A stretch of DNA of 64,000 nt from assembly GCA_964352475.1 (NCBI GenBank), contig CAYGSL010000013.1, positions 26,330 through 90,329 on the forward strand. Direction: 5' to 3'. Each line of letters opens with the position of its first letter. The stretch's first letter is position 1. The stretch is from JAUIET01 sp964352475 (GTDB lineage: Bacteria > Pseudomonadota > Gammaproteobacteria > Pseudomonadales > JAUIET01). This document shows positions 1 through 9,328 of this stretch, in pieces. The notes beneath the pieces are model-generated. The model was not told the DNA's origin. It saw only the letters and a program-made list of their open reading frames with translations, and did no database searches. Position numbers and translations under genes: made by a program.

Positions 1-305
1 TCAACTGTTACCAGTGTCGATTCAGGATGCCTGGCATCCAGGTAGCGCTCTATTGCGGCGCAGCCCAGCCCTAGATTTAACACCGTGTTCAATGGGTGAT
101 TTAGCTGCAGGCCTGCCAACATCGCTTTTACAACAGGCGACAAAACCTGCGATGGTGCACGCGTATCCATCGCACCTTGTACAATATGTTCGCCTGAACA
201 GACATACTGATAATGAGAGAGTTGATAAAGCCCCACGTCGTTTTTGCGGGAAAGCAGCTGGCGATCTGCGCCACCGCTTTTCGCAAACTCTTCAAAGAAC
301 GCCAT
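1..305 (-). CDS. Spermidine synthase-like methyltransferase, 5' part only
   Basis: This gene enters from the window edge, so only its first 101 codons are visible, starting at the ATG at 305-303. The segment SHYQYVCSGEHIVQGAMD (residues about 29-46) and the glycine-rich LNLGLGCAAIERYL (about 75-88) match the N-terminal region and first SAM/decarboxy-SAM-binding loop of the SpeE-like Rossmann methyltransferases. The usual GGG of the loop reads GLGCAA here. True spermidine synthase activity is uncertain, because many standalone SpeE-like proteins have other or unknown roles. It starts 3 bases after the stop of the 3D-domain gene and is probably the last gene of an operon with the DNA glycosylase. 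Confidence 0.6.
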   Translation of the reverse strand, partial: MAFFEEFAKSGGADRQLLSRKNDVGLYQLSHYQYVCSGEHIVQGAMDTRAPSQVLSPVVKAMLAGLQLNHPLNTVLNLGLGCAAIERYLDARHPESTLVTV

Positions 306-308
306 GAC

Positions 309-710
309 TTAAGGTTTTGGTCGCCAACGAATAGTGACCGTCTGCTTGCCGAACTCGCGCGCAGCCTGAAAATCCTTGCCCATATACACATCTATGCGTT
401 TGGTGAATCTACGATTAAGCTTGTCACGCACCAGCCAGCTACCCTTCATCCCATCAATTTCAACTAGTGTGTTGTGGGTTAAACCCAACGACAAAAGATC
501 TCTGGAAACCGCTATGGTTTGAATAGCCGGGTCCAGTCGATCACCCCAGGCACCGATCTCGGGGTCTCCTTGAGTTTGCGAAGGCAAGGAATTGTAAGCC
601 GTGGCAGTAACCTCCAGGCTTTCCTTTGCTGGCGCACAGGCGCCAGTGGCAAACAACACCGCAAGCAGCGCCATGCTGTTGCGGCTAATGTCTGAGTGTC
701 TGTTTTGCAT
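309..710 (-). CDS. 3D-domain (RlpA/MltA-C-like) exported protein
   Basis: A 133-residue protein with a short hydrophobic N-terminus ending in Cys25 (FATGAC), so probably a lipoprotein or secreted protein, although the lipobox is not canonical. Residues about 33-133 form a 3D domain. It has the opening VTATAYNS segment and three conserved aspartates in WGDRL, VRDKL and KRIDVYMG, as in the double-psi barrel of MltA C-termini and related proteins. Such domains bind or act on cell-wall glycans; no specific activity is assigned. I chose the ATG at 710 rather than the upstream in-frame Met at 737, because it overlaps the stop of the preceding gene in the sequence TAATG, a typical coupled start. Confidence 0.65.
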   Translation of the reverse strand: MQNRHSDISRNSMALLAVLFATGACAPAKESLEVTATAYNSLPSQTQGDPEIGAWGDRLDPAIQTIAVSRDLLSLGLTHNTLVEIDGMKGSWLVRDKLNRRFTKRIDVYMGKDFQAAREFGKQTVTIRWRPKP

Positions 711-1231
711 TACAAATAGTCCCGTATCTGCCGCCACTGCTGTAATTTCTGTTTAGCATTAAGTGATGCATGTGCCGGACTGGTTGAAGGCAACCTGGCA
801 AAACTCAAATGGCCAAACTGTTGTTTAATGTCTGCGTGAACGAATTTGCGAAAACTGTGCTCGGCTTTTGCGCCATTAAAAAATACAGCGCGCAACTCCG
901 GTGTTTTTCGAAACAAACTCAAAAAATCGTTGGCAACGATGGTGCTCTCATCAATGGATGAATCCAGACTGCCCTCACGATAACAGTATTGCAGCACATC
1001 CCACAGTGCAATGCCACGAGACAGCAGCACGTCCAGTCGCTGCTCATACTCCGGAAGCTCAGAGGCCGGCACCTCGCTGTCATTCAGTATTGCGTACATG
1101 ATGGGCCAAAATGCGTTGCGTGGATGCGCATAATATTGCTGTGCATCCAGTGAGGCCACACCCGGCATGGAACCCAGCACCAGAATTCTGGCCTTTGCGT
1201 TTGTTACTGGCGGGAAACTTTGACTGAACAT
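710..1231 (-). CDS. DNA-deoxyinosine (hypoxanthine) glycosylase, UDG superfamily
   Basis: A 173-residue member of the uracil-DNA glycosylase superfamily of the family-6 (hypoxanthine-DNA glycosylase) type. It would excise deaminated bases such as hypoxanthine from DNA. The signature GSMPGVASL followed by QYYAHPRNAFW lies at residues about 21-43, and the second motif LPSTSPAHAS is near the C-terminus (about 148-157). Length is normal for the family. Its stop overlaps the start of the downstream 3D-domain gene. A second, different UDG-superfamily enzyme is encoded at 16574-17155. The activity comes from family knowledge and is not proven for this protein. Confidence 0.8.
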   Translation of the reverse strand: MFSQSFPPVTNAKARILVLGSMPGVASLDAQQYYAHPRNAFWPIMYAILNDSEVPASELPEYEQRLDVLLSRGIALWDVLQYCYREGSLDSSIDESTIVANDFLSLFRKTPELRAVFFNGAKAEHSFRKFVHADIKQQFGHLSFARLPSTSPAHASLNAKQKLQQWRQIRDYL

Positions 1232-1316
1232 GTTCCGGAGATAGTGTGAACAGGCATTGATATTAACAGATGCCTGCGGCTTAATTGCAGCCCTGAATCA
1301 GAGCTGGGAGATTAGC

Positions 1317-2489
1317 GTGGCGTCTGCGCTGGCAGGAATACGAGTTATAGAATTGGGGCAGCTGCTGGCTGGGCCGTTTGCTGGCACCATGCTTTCATAC
1401 TTTGGCGCCGAGGTTATCAAGGTAGAACCACCTGGCGGGGACCCGATTCGGGTTTGGCGTGAGGTGGAAGATGGCACGTCTTTTTGGTGGCGCAGTCTGG
1501 CGCGAAACAAAAAGTGCATAAGCCTTGACCTTAAAACCGAACAGGCGCGCGACGTGGTGCGCCAATTGGTGCAAAGTGCAGACGTACTCATAGAGAATTT
1601 TCGACCTGGTGTGTTGGAAGAATGGGGCTTGGCGCCAGAACAGCTCAAAAAAGACAACCCGAATCTAATTACCGCGCGCATTTCAGGCTATGGTCAAGAC
1701 GGGCCCTACTCAAGCAAACCCGGTTATGCCTCAGTGTGTGAGGGCTTTAGCGGGTTTCGTTATGTAAACGGTTTTGCTGGCGAGCCACCGGTGCGCCCAA
1801 ATTTAAGCATAGGAGATACGATTGCCGGGCTGCACGCAATGCTTGGTATCTGTCTGGCATTACTGGCCAGAGAACGAGGCAACGTAAATGGCGGCCAGGA
1901 AATTGATGTTGCTCTGTATGAGTCTATGTTCAATTTACTGGAAGCGGTGATACCTGAATTTTCCGGAGCTGGCGTACAACGTGAACCTTCCGGCACCACC
2001 ATTACCGGTATCGTACCCACCAATACCTATCGCTCCAGCGACGGCAAATTCGTCATCATCGGCGGCAATGGCGACTCTATTTTCAAGCGATTGATGCGAG
2101 TGGCTGGTCGGCCAGATATGGCCGAAAATCCTGCCATGGCCGACAATCAGGGACGAGTCGTTCATGAAGCCGAAATTGACGCTGCTCTGGCTGCCTGGTG
2201 CGCCAGCAAGCCCAGTGCTCAGCTACTTAGCGAACTGGAGGAAGCGCGCGTTCCAGCAGGCCCAATATACTCAGTGGCTGATATGACATCTGACCCGCAT
2301 TATCGGGCGCGAGGCATGTTCGAACAGGTTGAGATTAATGGCAAGCCGCTGGAAATTCCTGCCATTCTGCCAAAGCTCAGCGGCACACCCGGCGCCACAG
2401 CCTGGCCGGGGCCAGCTGAAAACTCGCACAGAGAGGAAATTTTGGTCGATATTCTGGGTCTGAATGCCGAGCAGATCGCTACTTTGTAA
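1317..2489 (+). CDS. CaiB/BaiF family (class III) CoA-transferase
   Basis: A 390-residue class III CoA-transferase that would move CoA between an acyl-CoA and a free carboxylic acid. The N-terminal segment IELGQLLAGPFAGTML is diagnostic. FGAEVIKVEPPGGDP follows, and the catalytic aspartate is probably the one in QEIDVALYES (about residue 197). The frame is open further upstream to 1257, but the family start and the GGGAG at 1306-1310, six bases before GTG 1317, decide for the GTG. Members activate carnitine, oxalate, bile acids or branched acids; the substrate here is unknown. It is transcribed away from the glycosylase operon. Confidence 0.85.
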   Translation: MASALAGIRVIELGQLLAGPFAGTMLSYFGAEVIKVEPPGGDPIRVWREVEDGTSFWWRSLARNKKCISLDLKTEQARDVVRQLVQSADVLIENFRPGVLEEWGLAPEQLKKDNPNLITARISGYGQDGPYSSKPGYASVCEGFSGFRYVNGFAGEPPVRPNLSIGDTIAGLHAMLGICLALLARERGNVNGGQEIDVALYESMFNLLEAVIPEFSGAGVQREPSGTTITGIVPTNTYRSSDGKFVIIGGNGDSIFKRLMRVAGRPDMAENPAMADNQGRVVHEAEIDAALAAWCASKPSAQLLSELEEARVPAGPIYSVADMTSDPHYRARGMFEQVEINGKPLEIPAILPKLSGTPGATAWPGPAENSHREEILVDILGLNAEQIATL

Positions 2490-2580
2490 AATAGTGGTAA
2501 CGCCTTAATCTGCAGCTGAACGCTGTGCTAATGTTGCTGATGCGTTCAAACATCCACTTCAATTAACCAACGGACTTGCA

Positions 2581-3222
2581 ATGAAACGACTCGCTATTTT
2601 GGCCACCGTGGCCATTTTCCTTACAGCTTGCGAAACAGCCTATTACAGCGGCTGGGAAAAACTTGGCAAAGAAAAGCGCGACTTACTGGTGGATCGTATT
2701 GAGGATACCCAGGAATCGCAGGAAGACGCCCAGGAAGAGTTTGCCGATGCTCTGGAGCAGTTTCGTTCCGTGGTGGAGTTTGACGGCGGCGATCTGGAGA
2801 AAATGTACGACAGGTTGAATGCAGAGTATGAAGACAGCGCTGAAGCCGCGGCAGACATCAGCAGCAACATTGATCGTGTGGAAGATGTTGCCGATGACTT
2901 ATTTACCGAGTGGGAAAAAGAGATCCAGCAATACAGCAGCTCAAATCTGCGCCGCGACAGTGAACAGAAACTGAAGCAAACCAAGCGGCAGTACGCTGGC
3001 TTGCTGAAGAGTATGCGCAGCGCAGAGAAAACCATTGACCCGGTGCTGGCAACCCTCAAAGATCAGGTGCTGTATCTCAAGCACAATCTTAACGCACGCG
3101 CAATTTCAGCACTGAAAGGAGAGCTGCAAACTGTTAACACTGATGTCGAACGATTAATTGACGCGATGGAAAAATCCATTCAGGAATCAAATGCATTTAT
3201 CGCTGGCATGAAGGACGTCTGA
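2581..3222 (+). CDS. DUF2959 family lipoprotein
   Basis: A 213-residue protein with a lipoprotein signal (AIFLTAC, Cys17). The rest is almost entirely charged helix: an acidic, glutamine-rich coiled coil begins at GWEKLGKEKRDLLVDRI, the segment that identifies DUF2959, a family common in marine gammaproteobacteria. No catalytic motif is visible and no function is known. Its stop overlaps the start of the next lipoprotein gene (TGATG), so the two are probably translationally coupled and may act together at the envelope. Confidence 0.8.
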   Translation: MKRLAILATVAIFLTACETAYYSGWEKLGKEKRDLLVDRIEDTQESQEDAQEEFADALEQFRSVVEFDGGDLEKMYDRLNAEYEDSAEAAADISSNIDRVEDVADDLFTEWEKEIQQYSSSNLRRDSEQKLKQTKRQYAGLLKSMRSAEKTIDPVLATLKDQVLYLKHNLNARAISALKGELQTVNTDVERLIDAMEKSIQESNAFIAGMKDV

Positions 3223-3701
3223 TGCGCCTCAATCCAAGGGCCTGGCTGCCTGCGCTGATACTGTGTATTAGTGCCTGCACCACGCTACAGCCCAATTTCG
3301 AAAACCCCTCATTGCAGGTCACCTCAATCGCCTTGCTTCCTTCGGAAGGCGTGCAGATTAATTTTGATGTAGGCCTCAAAGTGAACAATCCAAACAAAAC
3401 GCCTTTGAACGTACTGGGTCTTGCTTATGATTTGCACCTTGATGGCTATAAGGTACTGGAGGGGGTTGGCAATGACATACCGGAGATACCAGCTTACGGC
3501 TCGGCCGAGTTCAATATCACGGCGTCTACCAATTTGATGCAGAGTTTTAAGTTGTTTTCGGAATTGTTGAGCAATCCAAAATCAATATTGAATTATTCCT
3601 TAAACACAAAGCTCGACCTTGGGTCTACCTGGTTGCCGGCCTTGCGCTTAAAAGACAGCGGCGAGATAAACCTGACCGACAAAACCAGAATCGAGCAATA
3701 G
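3222..3701 (+). CDS. LEA type 2 (LEA14/WHy-like) lipoprotein
   Basis: A 159-residue protein with a lipoprotein signal ending at ILCISAC. The mature part resembles the LEA type 2/WHy beta-sandwich: a strand containing VNFDVGLKVNNPN-like sequence (here INFDVGLKVNNPNKTPL), then a second half with GSAEFNI. Bacterial members are periplasmic or membrane-anchored proteins linked loosely to stress tolerance, without a known reaction. It overlaps the DUF2959 gene by one base and faces the NAD-GDH gene tail to tail. Confidence 0.75.
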   Translation: MRLNPRAWLPALILCISACTTLQPNFENPSLQVTSIALLPSEGVQINFDVGLKVNNPNKTPLNVLGLAYDLHLDGYKVLEGVGNDIPEIPAYGSAEFNITASTNLMQSFKLFSELLSNPKSILNYSLNTKLDLGSTWLPALRLKDSGEINLTDKTRIEQ

Positions 3702-3715
3702 CGGCGGCATGCACG

Positions 3716-6700
3716 CTAGGAAATCTCTACCAGATTCTTAAGCTCGCGCAAAACCACTGTAACAACAGAAAGATCGGTTAGTGCGCTGGTTTGCAGGCCA
3801 TCCATAAGTTCGACAAAACGATGTATTGCGGCTTTGCTCTGCTGCTGCCATTGCAATTCTATTCGCTCAATGTCACCGTCTTGCTGGCCTTCCCTACTCA
3901 GCAAACACTGAGTGAGGCGGCGCATCAGCGCTTCCAGTTCGTCCACGTGCGATTCCCTGGCCAGATCTTGCCACCGCCCTTCCGACTGCCAGTCAAGCAA
4001 TGTCATCATCAGCCAGTCTACGTTCAAATGAGAGGTTAGGGAGAAACACAAGCGGGTTACATCGCATACTTCAACGCCGGTTTCCAGTGCTACTTCCACC
4101 GCACCAGGGAAGAAAAAATAACTGTCAATAACCGAACAGCGTTGTGCAACGTCGGCCGGCACATTCCTGGCTTGCCAGCGTTCCGCTTCCTGCTCGCTAA
4201 TCGCTCGCCACTGCGGCTGATGCAACTCCAGAGCGCTTTCTATCAAAGTCTTGAAACACGCGTTACTGCGCTGAATCTCAGAGGCTGGCATTATTTCACG
4301 GCGATTGCGTATATACCAACGACTGGCACGCCTCACCAGCTCTGTTATGCGGCTGAACAATTCATACTGGTCGTCGGAAGCCAGTTCATAATCCAGTTTC
4401 TCTATGCTTTGCCACAAGTCGTCCAGCTCGAACAAATGCATCACAGTGATAAACGTGCGTGCAACCTGCAGTGGCGCTACCCCCAAGGAATCAACCAGGC
4501 GGAAACAATAGGTGAACCCCATGCGATTGACCATGTCATTCGCTATTTTTGTCGCAATTATTTCATTGGCCAGTTGATGCGAAGCTATCGCGTCTGCAGC
4601 AATGCTGTTCAGCTGCTGAGGAAACGCAGAGAACAAATAACGCAACACATACTCATCACTGTGCGCTTCTGGTTGATTTAGCTCATCTTTCAACCATACC
4701 TTTGCATAAGACACCAAGACACTGATTTCAGGGCGCGTCCAGGCAAGCTCCTTGAGCTTCAGCTCTTTCACCAGCTCATCGTCCGGCAAATACTCCAGCG
4801 CACGATCCAGGGCATCTCGCTCTTCGAGAAACTGCATAAATCGAACATAGTCATGGTGATGCTGTTTGCGATTATGCAATGCCAAACTAATTGACAGCGT
4901 TTGACGGTAATTACTGCTTAAAACCAGGGCAGCAACGTCTTCAGTCATATCGCGCAAAATAGCAGCACGTTGTTCAGAGCTGATACGCTGTTCGTCAACA
5001 AGACCATCAAGAACGATTTTGATATTTACTTCATTGTCTGAGCAATCCACGCCGGCGGCATTATCAATAAAATCAGTATTGCAAATACCACCATTCTGGC
5101 AGAATTCTATTCTTCCAAGCTGGGTGAGCCCAAGATTGCCACCCTCACCAAATACCTTGCAGCGCAGTTCGGCTCCTGTTACGCGCACACTGTCATTGGC
5201 CCGGTCGCCGACCTGCGTGTCTGATTCGGCGCTGCTTTTCACATAGGTGCCAACACCACCGTTCCAAATTAAACCAACATCCGCTTTCAACAGTTTGTTG
5301 ATCAACTTGTCTGGCGCAAGACTGATGTCATTACTCTCTAGTAGCGCTTGCATCTCGGCGCTAAGCGGGATTTGCTTGGAGCTGCGCTCAAACACACCAC
5401 CCCCTTTGGAGATAAGCTCGGCATTGTAGTCAGCCCATCCACCGCGCTGTTCAAACAAACGCTGGCGTTCAGCGAAGCTCAAGGCCGAGTCGGGGTCGGG
5501 GTCGATAAACACATGCAAGTGATTGAACGCGGCAACCAGACGCACTTTCTCGCTCAGCAGCAAACCATTGCCGAACACGTCGCCGCCCATATCGCCTATT
5601 CCAATCACATCAATGCTTTGCTGCTGCACGTTGACGCCCAATTCTCGAAAGTGGCGTTGCACTGCCACCCACGCACCACGTGCGGTTATACCCATGCCTT
5701 TATGGTCGTAGCCATTACTGCCGCCAGATGCAAAAGCATCACCAAGCCAATGCTCATAGTCTGCTGACAACTCATTAGCCGTGTCAGAAAAACTGGCAGT
5801 TCCCTTGTCGGCTGCAACAACTAAATACGGATCCTCACCGTCGGCGCAGACCACACCGCCTGGGCGGGTAATCTGACCGTCGCGGCGATTGTCGGTGATA
5901 TCGAGCAAGCCGCTAATAAACAGCTTGTAGCATTCAATACCTTCCTTAAACCAGGCATCTCGCCCTGCATCCATACTGGCCTCGCGAGCGATAAAGCCAC
6001 CTTTCGCACCCGTGGGCACAATTACGGCATTCTTTACCTGCTGTGCTTTCACAAGGCCTAACACTTCCGTTCGATAGTCTTCAAAACGATCAGACCAGCG
6101 AATACCACCGCGCGCAACCTTGCCACCTCGTAAGTGCACCCCTTCAAATCGCGGAGAATGCACATAGATCTCAAACATAGGCCGAGGTTGCGGCGCAAAA
6201 TCCAGGGTTTGCGTAGCCAGCTTTAATGACAAATAAGACCGAGCTTGACCGGAGTCAGTAGTCTGAAAATAGTTGGTTCGCAGTGTCGCCAGCATCATTT
6301 GCAGATAGTAACGAATCAGTTCATCTTCATTACGATTGGCAACGGAATCCAACTCTTGAATAATTTTTTCTGTCAGACGTTCTACCCGCTCGCCGCGTTG
6401 CCGTTGCTCGTCTTCCTGACTTGCCTCTGTTGCATACAGTCTGGGGTCCAGCTTGAACTTGAAAAGTGCAATGAGGTTTCGAGTGATTTCCAGGTGGCGC
6501 GACAGCACATCAGCAATAAACGTTAAGCCAAACGGCGAGCCTAGCTGCTTAAGGTAATGAGCGTAGGCGCGCATCAGCGCGGCTGATTGCCAGTCAAGGC
6601 GCGCGCCGAGCACAAGACGGTTAAAACCATCGTTGGCGGTTTGCTTGTGCCATACGGCGAGTAAGGCCTGGCGAAAGTGCTCACGAACCGCGCCTACATC

Positions 6701-8569
6701 CAATGCGCCCTGAATATCCATGGTAAATTTAAGCGTGAAATCGTGCATCCAGATCTTGAAGTTGTCGCGCGGCAATATCTGATGGGGATGTTCTCCAAGC
6801 ACTCTGAAGCCCAGGTTTTCGAGCATTGGGATCATGTCGGACAATTCCAGGCTAGAGTGTCGTCGGAACAATTTCAGGCGCATGATGTCGTCGGCTGAAC
6901 CAGGTTCGTTAAAGAAGCGAACACCCAGTTCTTCATCTTCACCCAGTGCGGTAATGCATGCCAGATCTTCGACCGTTTCGGCCAGCGAGAATTGGTGCTG
7001 ATACGCAGGTTCGAACGCATTGCTCCATTTCCGACTTAGCGCGGGGGCTTGGGTTTCATCCCAATGTTTGACAATCGCCTCTCGTAAGCCGCTGGTCCAA
7101 TCACGCGTGAGATCAACGATCTGCTGCTCGAGAATCGCCGCATCGATGCTTTGGTATTTACGATTGCTAATTCGAAATACGTAGTGAATTCGAACCAGCA
7201 CAGAATCTGCCAGAAAATGCGTATTGTATTCACCGGTTTCTGCATCCAGTGCATCGCGCAGTTTGCCCTCAATACGTTCACGTGTACTGGTGCTGAGATT
7301 CTCTCTTGGCAGGTAAACGATGCAGCTCGCAAATTTTTCAAACGGATCAACACGGAGAAACAGACGCACAGTGCGCCTGTCAACGATGCGCCAGATACCC
7401 AGGCTAATCATCAGCATCTGTTTCAAATCGGTCTGAATAAGCTCATCCCGAGGGTGCCCTTCAAGAAGAGCAGCATAGGCTTTGCCGTCGTGACTGCCAG
7501 GTTCGAATTTTGCCATATCCACCAGACGACTGGCTTTCTTGCGAATCAGTGGTATATCCCAAATACTGCGGTGATACAGTTGCGAGGTATACAAACCTAA
7601 CAGCCGTACTTCGCCAATCGTCGCACCGGTTTTATCCCTGCGCTTAACAAAGATATAGTCAGAATATATGTCGCGGTGCACGGTGGAACGATGCGAAGAT
7701 TTGGTAAACGCCAAACTTGCATCAGATTCATGAAAAACGGCGAAGCCGGGACTGAGCGAATCAAGCTTTGCTTCTGGCAAAGGCTCGCGCATGCACATCA
7801 GGCCCAGGCGTTCATCACTTAATTCCCGAGTGTATACTTCGCCGTCACTTTCAAAGCGCTGAAACTCAGCCATGCCCAGCAGCGTGAAGTTACCGTCGCG
7901 CAACCAACTAAGAAAAGAAATATCTTCGCCATCAACGTCGTCTCTGGCATTCAGCTCATCAATCAACACATTCAGACGCTTGAGCATGGGCTGGTAGTCA
8001 CCGACGCATCTAGCCACATCGGACAATACCGTTTCCAGCACCTGCTTGATGTGCTGGCGCTCTTGCTCATCACCTTGAAAATCAATCTGCAGGAAAGCAA
8101 AATCTTCTTTGCCGTACTCCGAGGCATTGGCGCCGGGTGCTGATTTCACAATTGCCTGAGCTTCGCCTTCTGTGTTGCGGCGTACATAGGCAGGGTGACT
8201 TTCGAACAGGTAGATATTCAGCCCCATGCGATTCAGGGCCATCCTCAAGGAATCTACCAGAAAAGGCATATCTTGCTGACCGATGTAGATTACCGTGTGC
8301 GGCGATTTCCAACCATCTTCGCTCACCGTTGGATTGAAAATGGCAATATCCGCGTCTTCGCTGAGACGTACTCGGATAAATTCGAATAATCCGCGCAGCG
8401 CACCAAACATATCCCGTGGGTGCCAGGCCAGCATGGATTCCGCCAGATGGATATGGATAAAGTGCTGGGTAAACGCTTTGAACAAAGGCAGCCTTTCTGA
8501 ATCAAGCTGCTGTTCGGCAACCTTGTCGACCTCAGATTTAAACCATTGTCGGGCGGAATCGTCGAGCAT
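3716..8569 (-). CDS. gdhB: NAD-specific glutamate dehydrogenase, large (about 180 kDa) type
   Basis: A 1617-residue NAD-glutamate dehydrogenase of the large bacterial class, converting glutamate to 2-oxoglutarate and ammonia with NAD. The long N-terminal half carries the regulatory ACT-like region. The catalytic core begins at about residue 815 with GGKVARGGIRWSDR, followed by the lysine region VPTGAKGGF (about 850) and GVVCADGEDPYLVVAADKG. The dinucleotide-binding part includes IDVIGIGDMGGDVFGNG. Length matches the family and no frameshift is seen. It lies alone between convergent and divergent neighbours, so it is probably monocistronic. The symbol follows Pseudomonas usage; some organisms call this gdh2. 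Confidence 0.95.
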   Translation of the reverse strand: MLDDSARQWFKSEVDKVAEQQLDSERLPLFKAFTQHFIHIHLAESMLAWHPRDMFGALRGLFEFIRVRLSEDADIAIFNPTVSEDGWKSPHTVIYIGQQDMPFLVDSLRMALNRMGLNIYLFESHPAYVRRNTEGEAQAIVKSAPGANASEYGKEDFAFLQIDFQGDEQERQHIKQVLETVLSDVARCVGDYQPMLKRLNVLIDELNARDDVDGEDISFLSWLRDGNFTLLGMAEFQRFESDGEVYTRELSDERLGLMCMREPLPEAKLDSLSPGFAVFHESDASLAFTKSSHRSTVHRDIYSDYIFVKRRDKTGATIGEVRLLGLYTSQLYHRSIWDIPLIRKKASRLVDMAKFEPGSHDGKAYAALLEGHPRDELIQTDLKQMLMISLGIWRIVDRRTVRLFLRVDPFEKFASCIVYLPRENLSTSTRERIEGKLRDALDAETGEYNTHFLADSVLVRIHYVFRISNRKYQSIDAAILEQQIVDLTRDWTSGLREAIVKHWDETQAPALSRKWSNAFEPAYQHQFSLAETVEDLACITALGEDEELGVRFFNEPGSADDIMRLKLFRRHSSLELSDMIPMLENLGFRVLGEHPHQILPRDNFKIWMHDFTLKFTMDIQGALDVGAVREHFRQALLAVWHKQTANDGFNRLVLGARLDWQSAALMRAYAHYLKQLGSPFGLTFIADVLSRHLEITRNLIALFKFKLDPRLYATEASQEDEQRQRGERVERLTEKIIQELDSVANRNEDELIRYYLQMMLATLRTNYFQTTDSGQARSYLSLKLATQTLDFAPQPRPMFEIYVHSPRFEGVHLRGGKVARGGIRWSDRFEDYRTEVLGLVKAQQVKNAVIVPTGAKGGFIAREASMDAGRDAWFKEGIECYKLFISGLLDITDNRRDGQITRPGGVVCADGEDPYLVVAADKGTASFSDTANELSADYEHWLGDAFASGGSNGYDHKGMGITARGAWVAVQRHFRELGVNVQQQSIDVIGIGDMGGDVFGNGLLLSEKVRLVAAFNHLHVFIDPDPDSALSFAERQRLFEQRGGWADYNAELISKGGGVFERSSKQIPLSAEMQALLESNDISLAPDKLINKLLKADVGLIWNGGVGTYVKSSAESDTQVGDRANDSVRVTGAELRCKVFGEGGNLGLTQLGRIEFCQNGGICNTDFIDNAAGVDCSDNEVNIKIVLDGLVDEQRISSEQRAAILRDMTEDVAALVLSSNYRQTLSISLALHNRKQHHHDYVRFMQFLEERDALDRALEYLPDDELVKELKLKELAWTRPEISVLVSYAKVWLKDELNQPEAHSDEYVLRYLFSAFPQQLNSIAADAIASHQLANEIIATKIANDMVNRMGFTYCFRLVDSLGVAPLQVARTFITVMHLFELDDLWQSIEKLDYELASDDQYELFSRITELVRRASRWYIRNRREIMPASEIQRSNACFKTLIESALELHQPQWRAISEQEAERWQARNVPADVAQRCSVIDSYFFFPGAVEVALETGVEVCDVTRLCFSLTSHLNVDWLMMTLLDWQSEGRWQDLARESHVDELEALMRRLTQCLLSREGQQDGDIERIELQWQQQSKAAIHRFVELMDGLQTSALTDLSVVTVVLRELKNLVEIS

Positions 8570-8663
8570 TATTTATCACCCTAAGCTATGCAGCGCTGCT
8601 GATGTGCAAATCAGTTTGCAACACTATAAAGTGAGAAAGACGGTTAACAAAGGATTTTCCACA

Positions 8664-9215
8664 ATGACTGAACATACAAAGTTTGAAGAAATTTTAAGCT
8701 TCTGGTTCGAGCAGACCGAACAGTCCTTCTGGTTCAAAAAAGACACCGAGTTCGACGCAATCATCACCCAGCGATTTTCATCAATTTTGGCAGCTGCCAA
8801 AAGCTGTGAGCTCTATAGCTGGCGCCACTGCGCCGAGGGCCGCTTGGCGGAAATCATCGTTTTGGATCAATTCTCTCGTAACGTATTCCGGGATCAGGCT
8901 GAAGCCTTCGCAGCGGACACAGTGGCATTGGCTCTTGCCCAGGAGGCAGTGGCCACTGATGCGCATCTGATCTTGGAAGGCAGCAAGTTGGCTTTCTTGT
9001 TGATGCCATACATGCACAGCGAATCAGCACTCATTCATGAGCAGGCAGTGCAGCTTTTTGACGTGCCGGGGCTGGAGAGCAATTTGCGATTTGAGAAACA
9101 CCACAAGATGATCATAGACCGTTTCGGGCGCTATCCACATCGCAACTCAATAGTAGGTCGAACCAGTACACCTGCAGAAATTGAATTTCTGAAAGAGCCC
9201 GGCAGTTCCTTCTAG
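8664..9215 (+). CDS. DUF924 family protein
   Basis: A 183-residue protein of the DUF924 family, a helical bundle related to TPR-like folds. Recognisable blocks are FEEILSFWFEQTEQSFWFKKD at the start, then LDQFSRNVFRD, a segment LAFLLMPYMHSES, and the C-terminal FGRYPHRN. No enzymatic role is established for the family. The reading frame stays open upstream to 8295, inside the gdh gene on the other strand. The ATG at 8664 is the real start, because the homologous region begins there and AAGGA (8650-8654) lies nine bases before it. Confidence 0.85.
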   Translation: MTEHTKFEEILSFWFEQTEQSFWFKKDTEFDAIITQRFSSILAAAKSCELYSWRHCAEGRLAEIIVLDQFSRNVFRDQAEAFAADTVALALAQEAVATDAHLILEGSKLAFLLMPYMHSESALIHEQAVQLFDVPGLESNLRFEKHHKMIIDRFGRYPHRNSIVGRTSTPAEIEFLKEPGSSF

Positions 9216-9328
9216 GCAACCTGAACATTTGATAATGGTGGACAAAGCGTAAGCCGTTGCATGCAGCCTGCTAAGCGAAATTCGGTACCATTACAAACAT
9301 ACTTGTAAGCCATTATTGAGAACCAGCT

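Noticed and set aside
3791..7600. Several long open frames on the plus strand opposite the NAD-GDH gene
   Set aside because: They follow from codon use of the very clear gdh gene and show no family motifs or ribosome-binding sites.
8295..8663. An N-terminal extension of the DUF924 frame of 123 codons
   Set aside because: It lies opposite the gdh gene, family similarity begins at the ATG at 8664, and a good ribosome-binding site precedes that codon.
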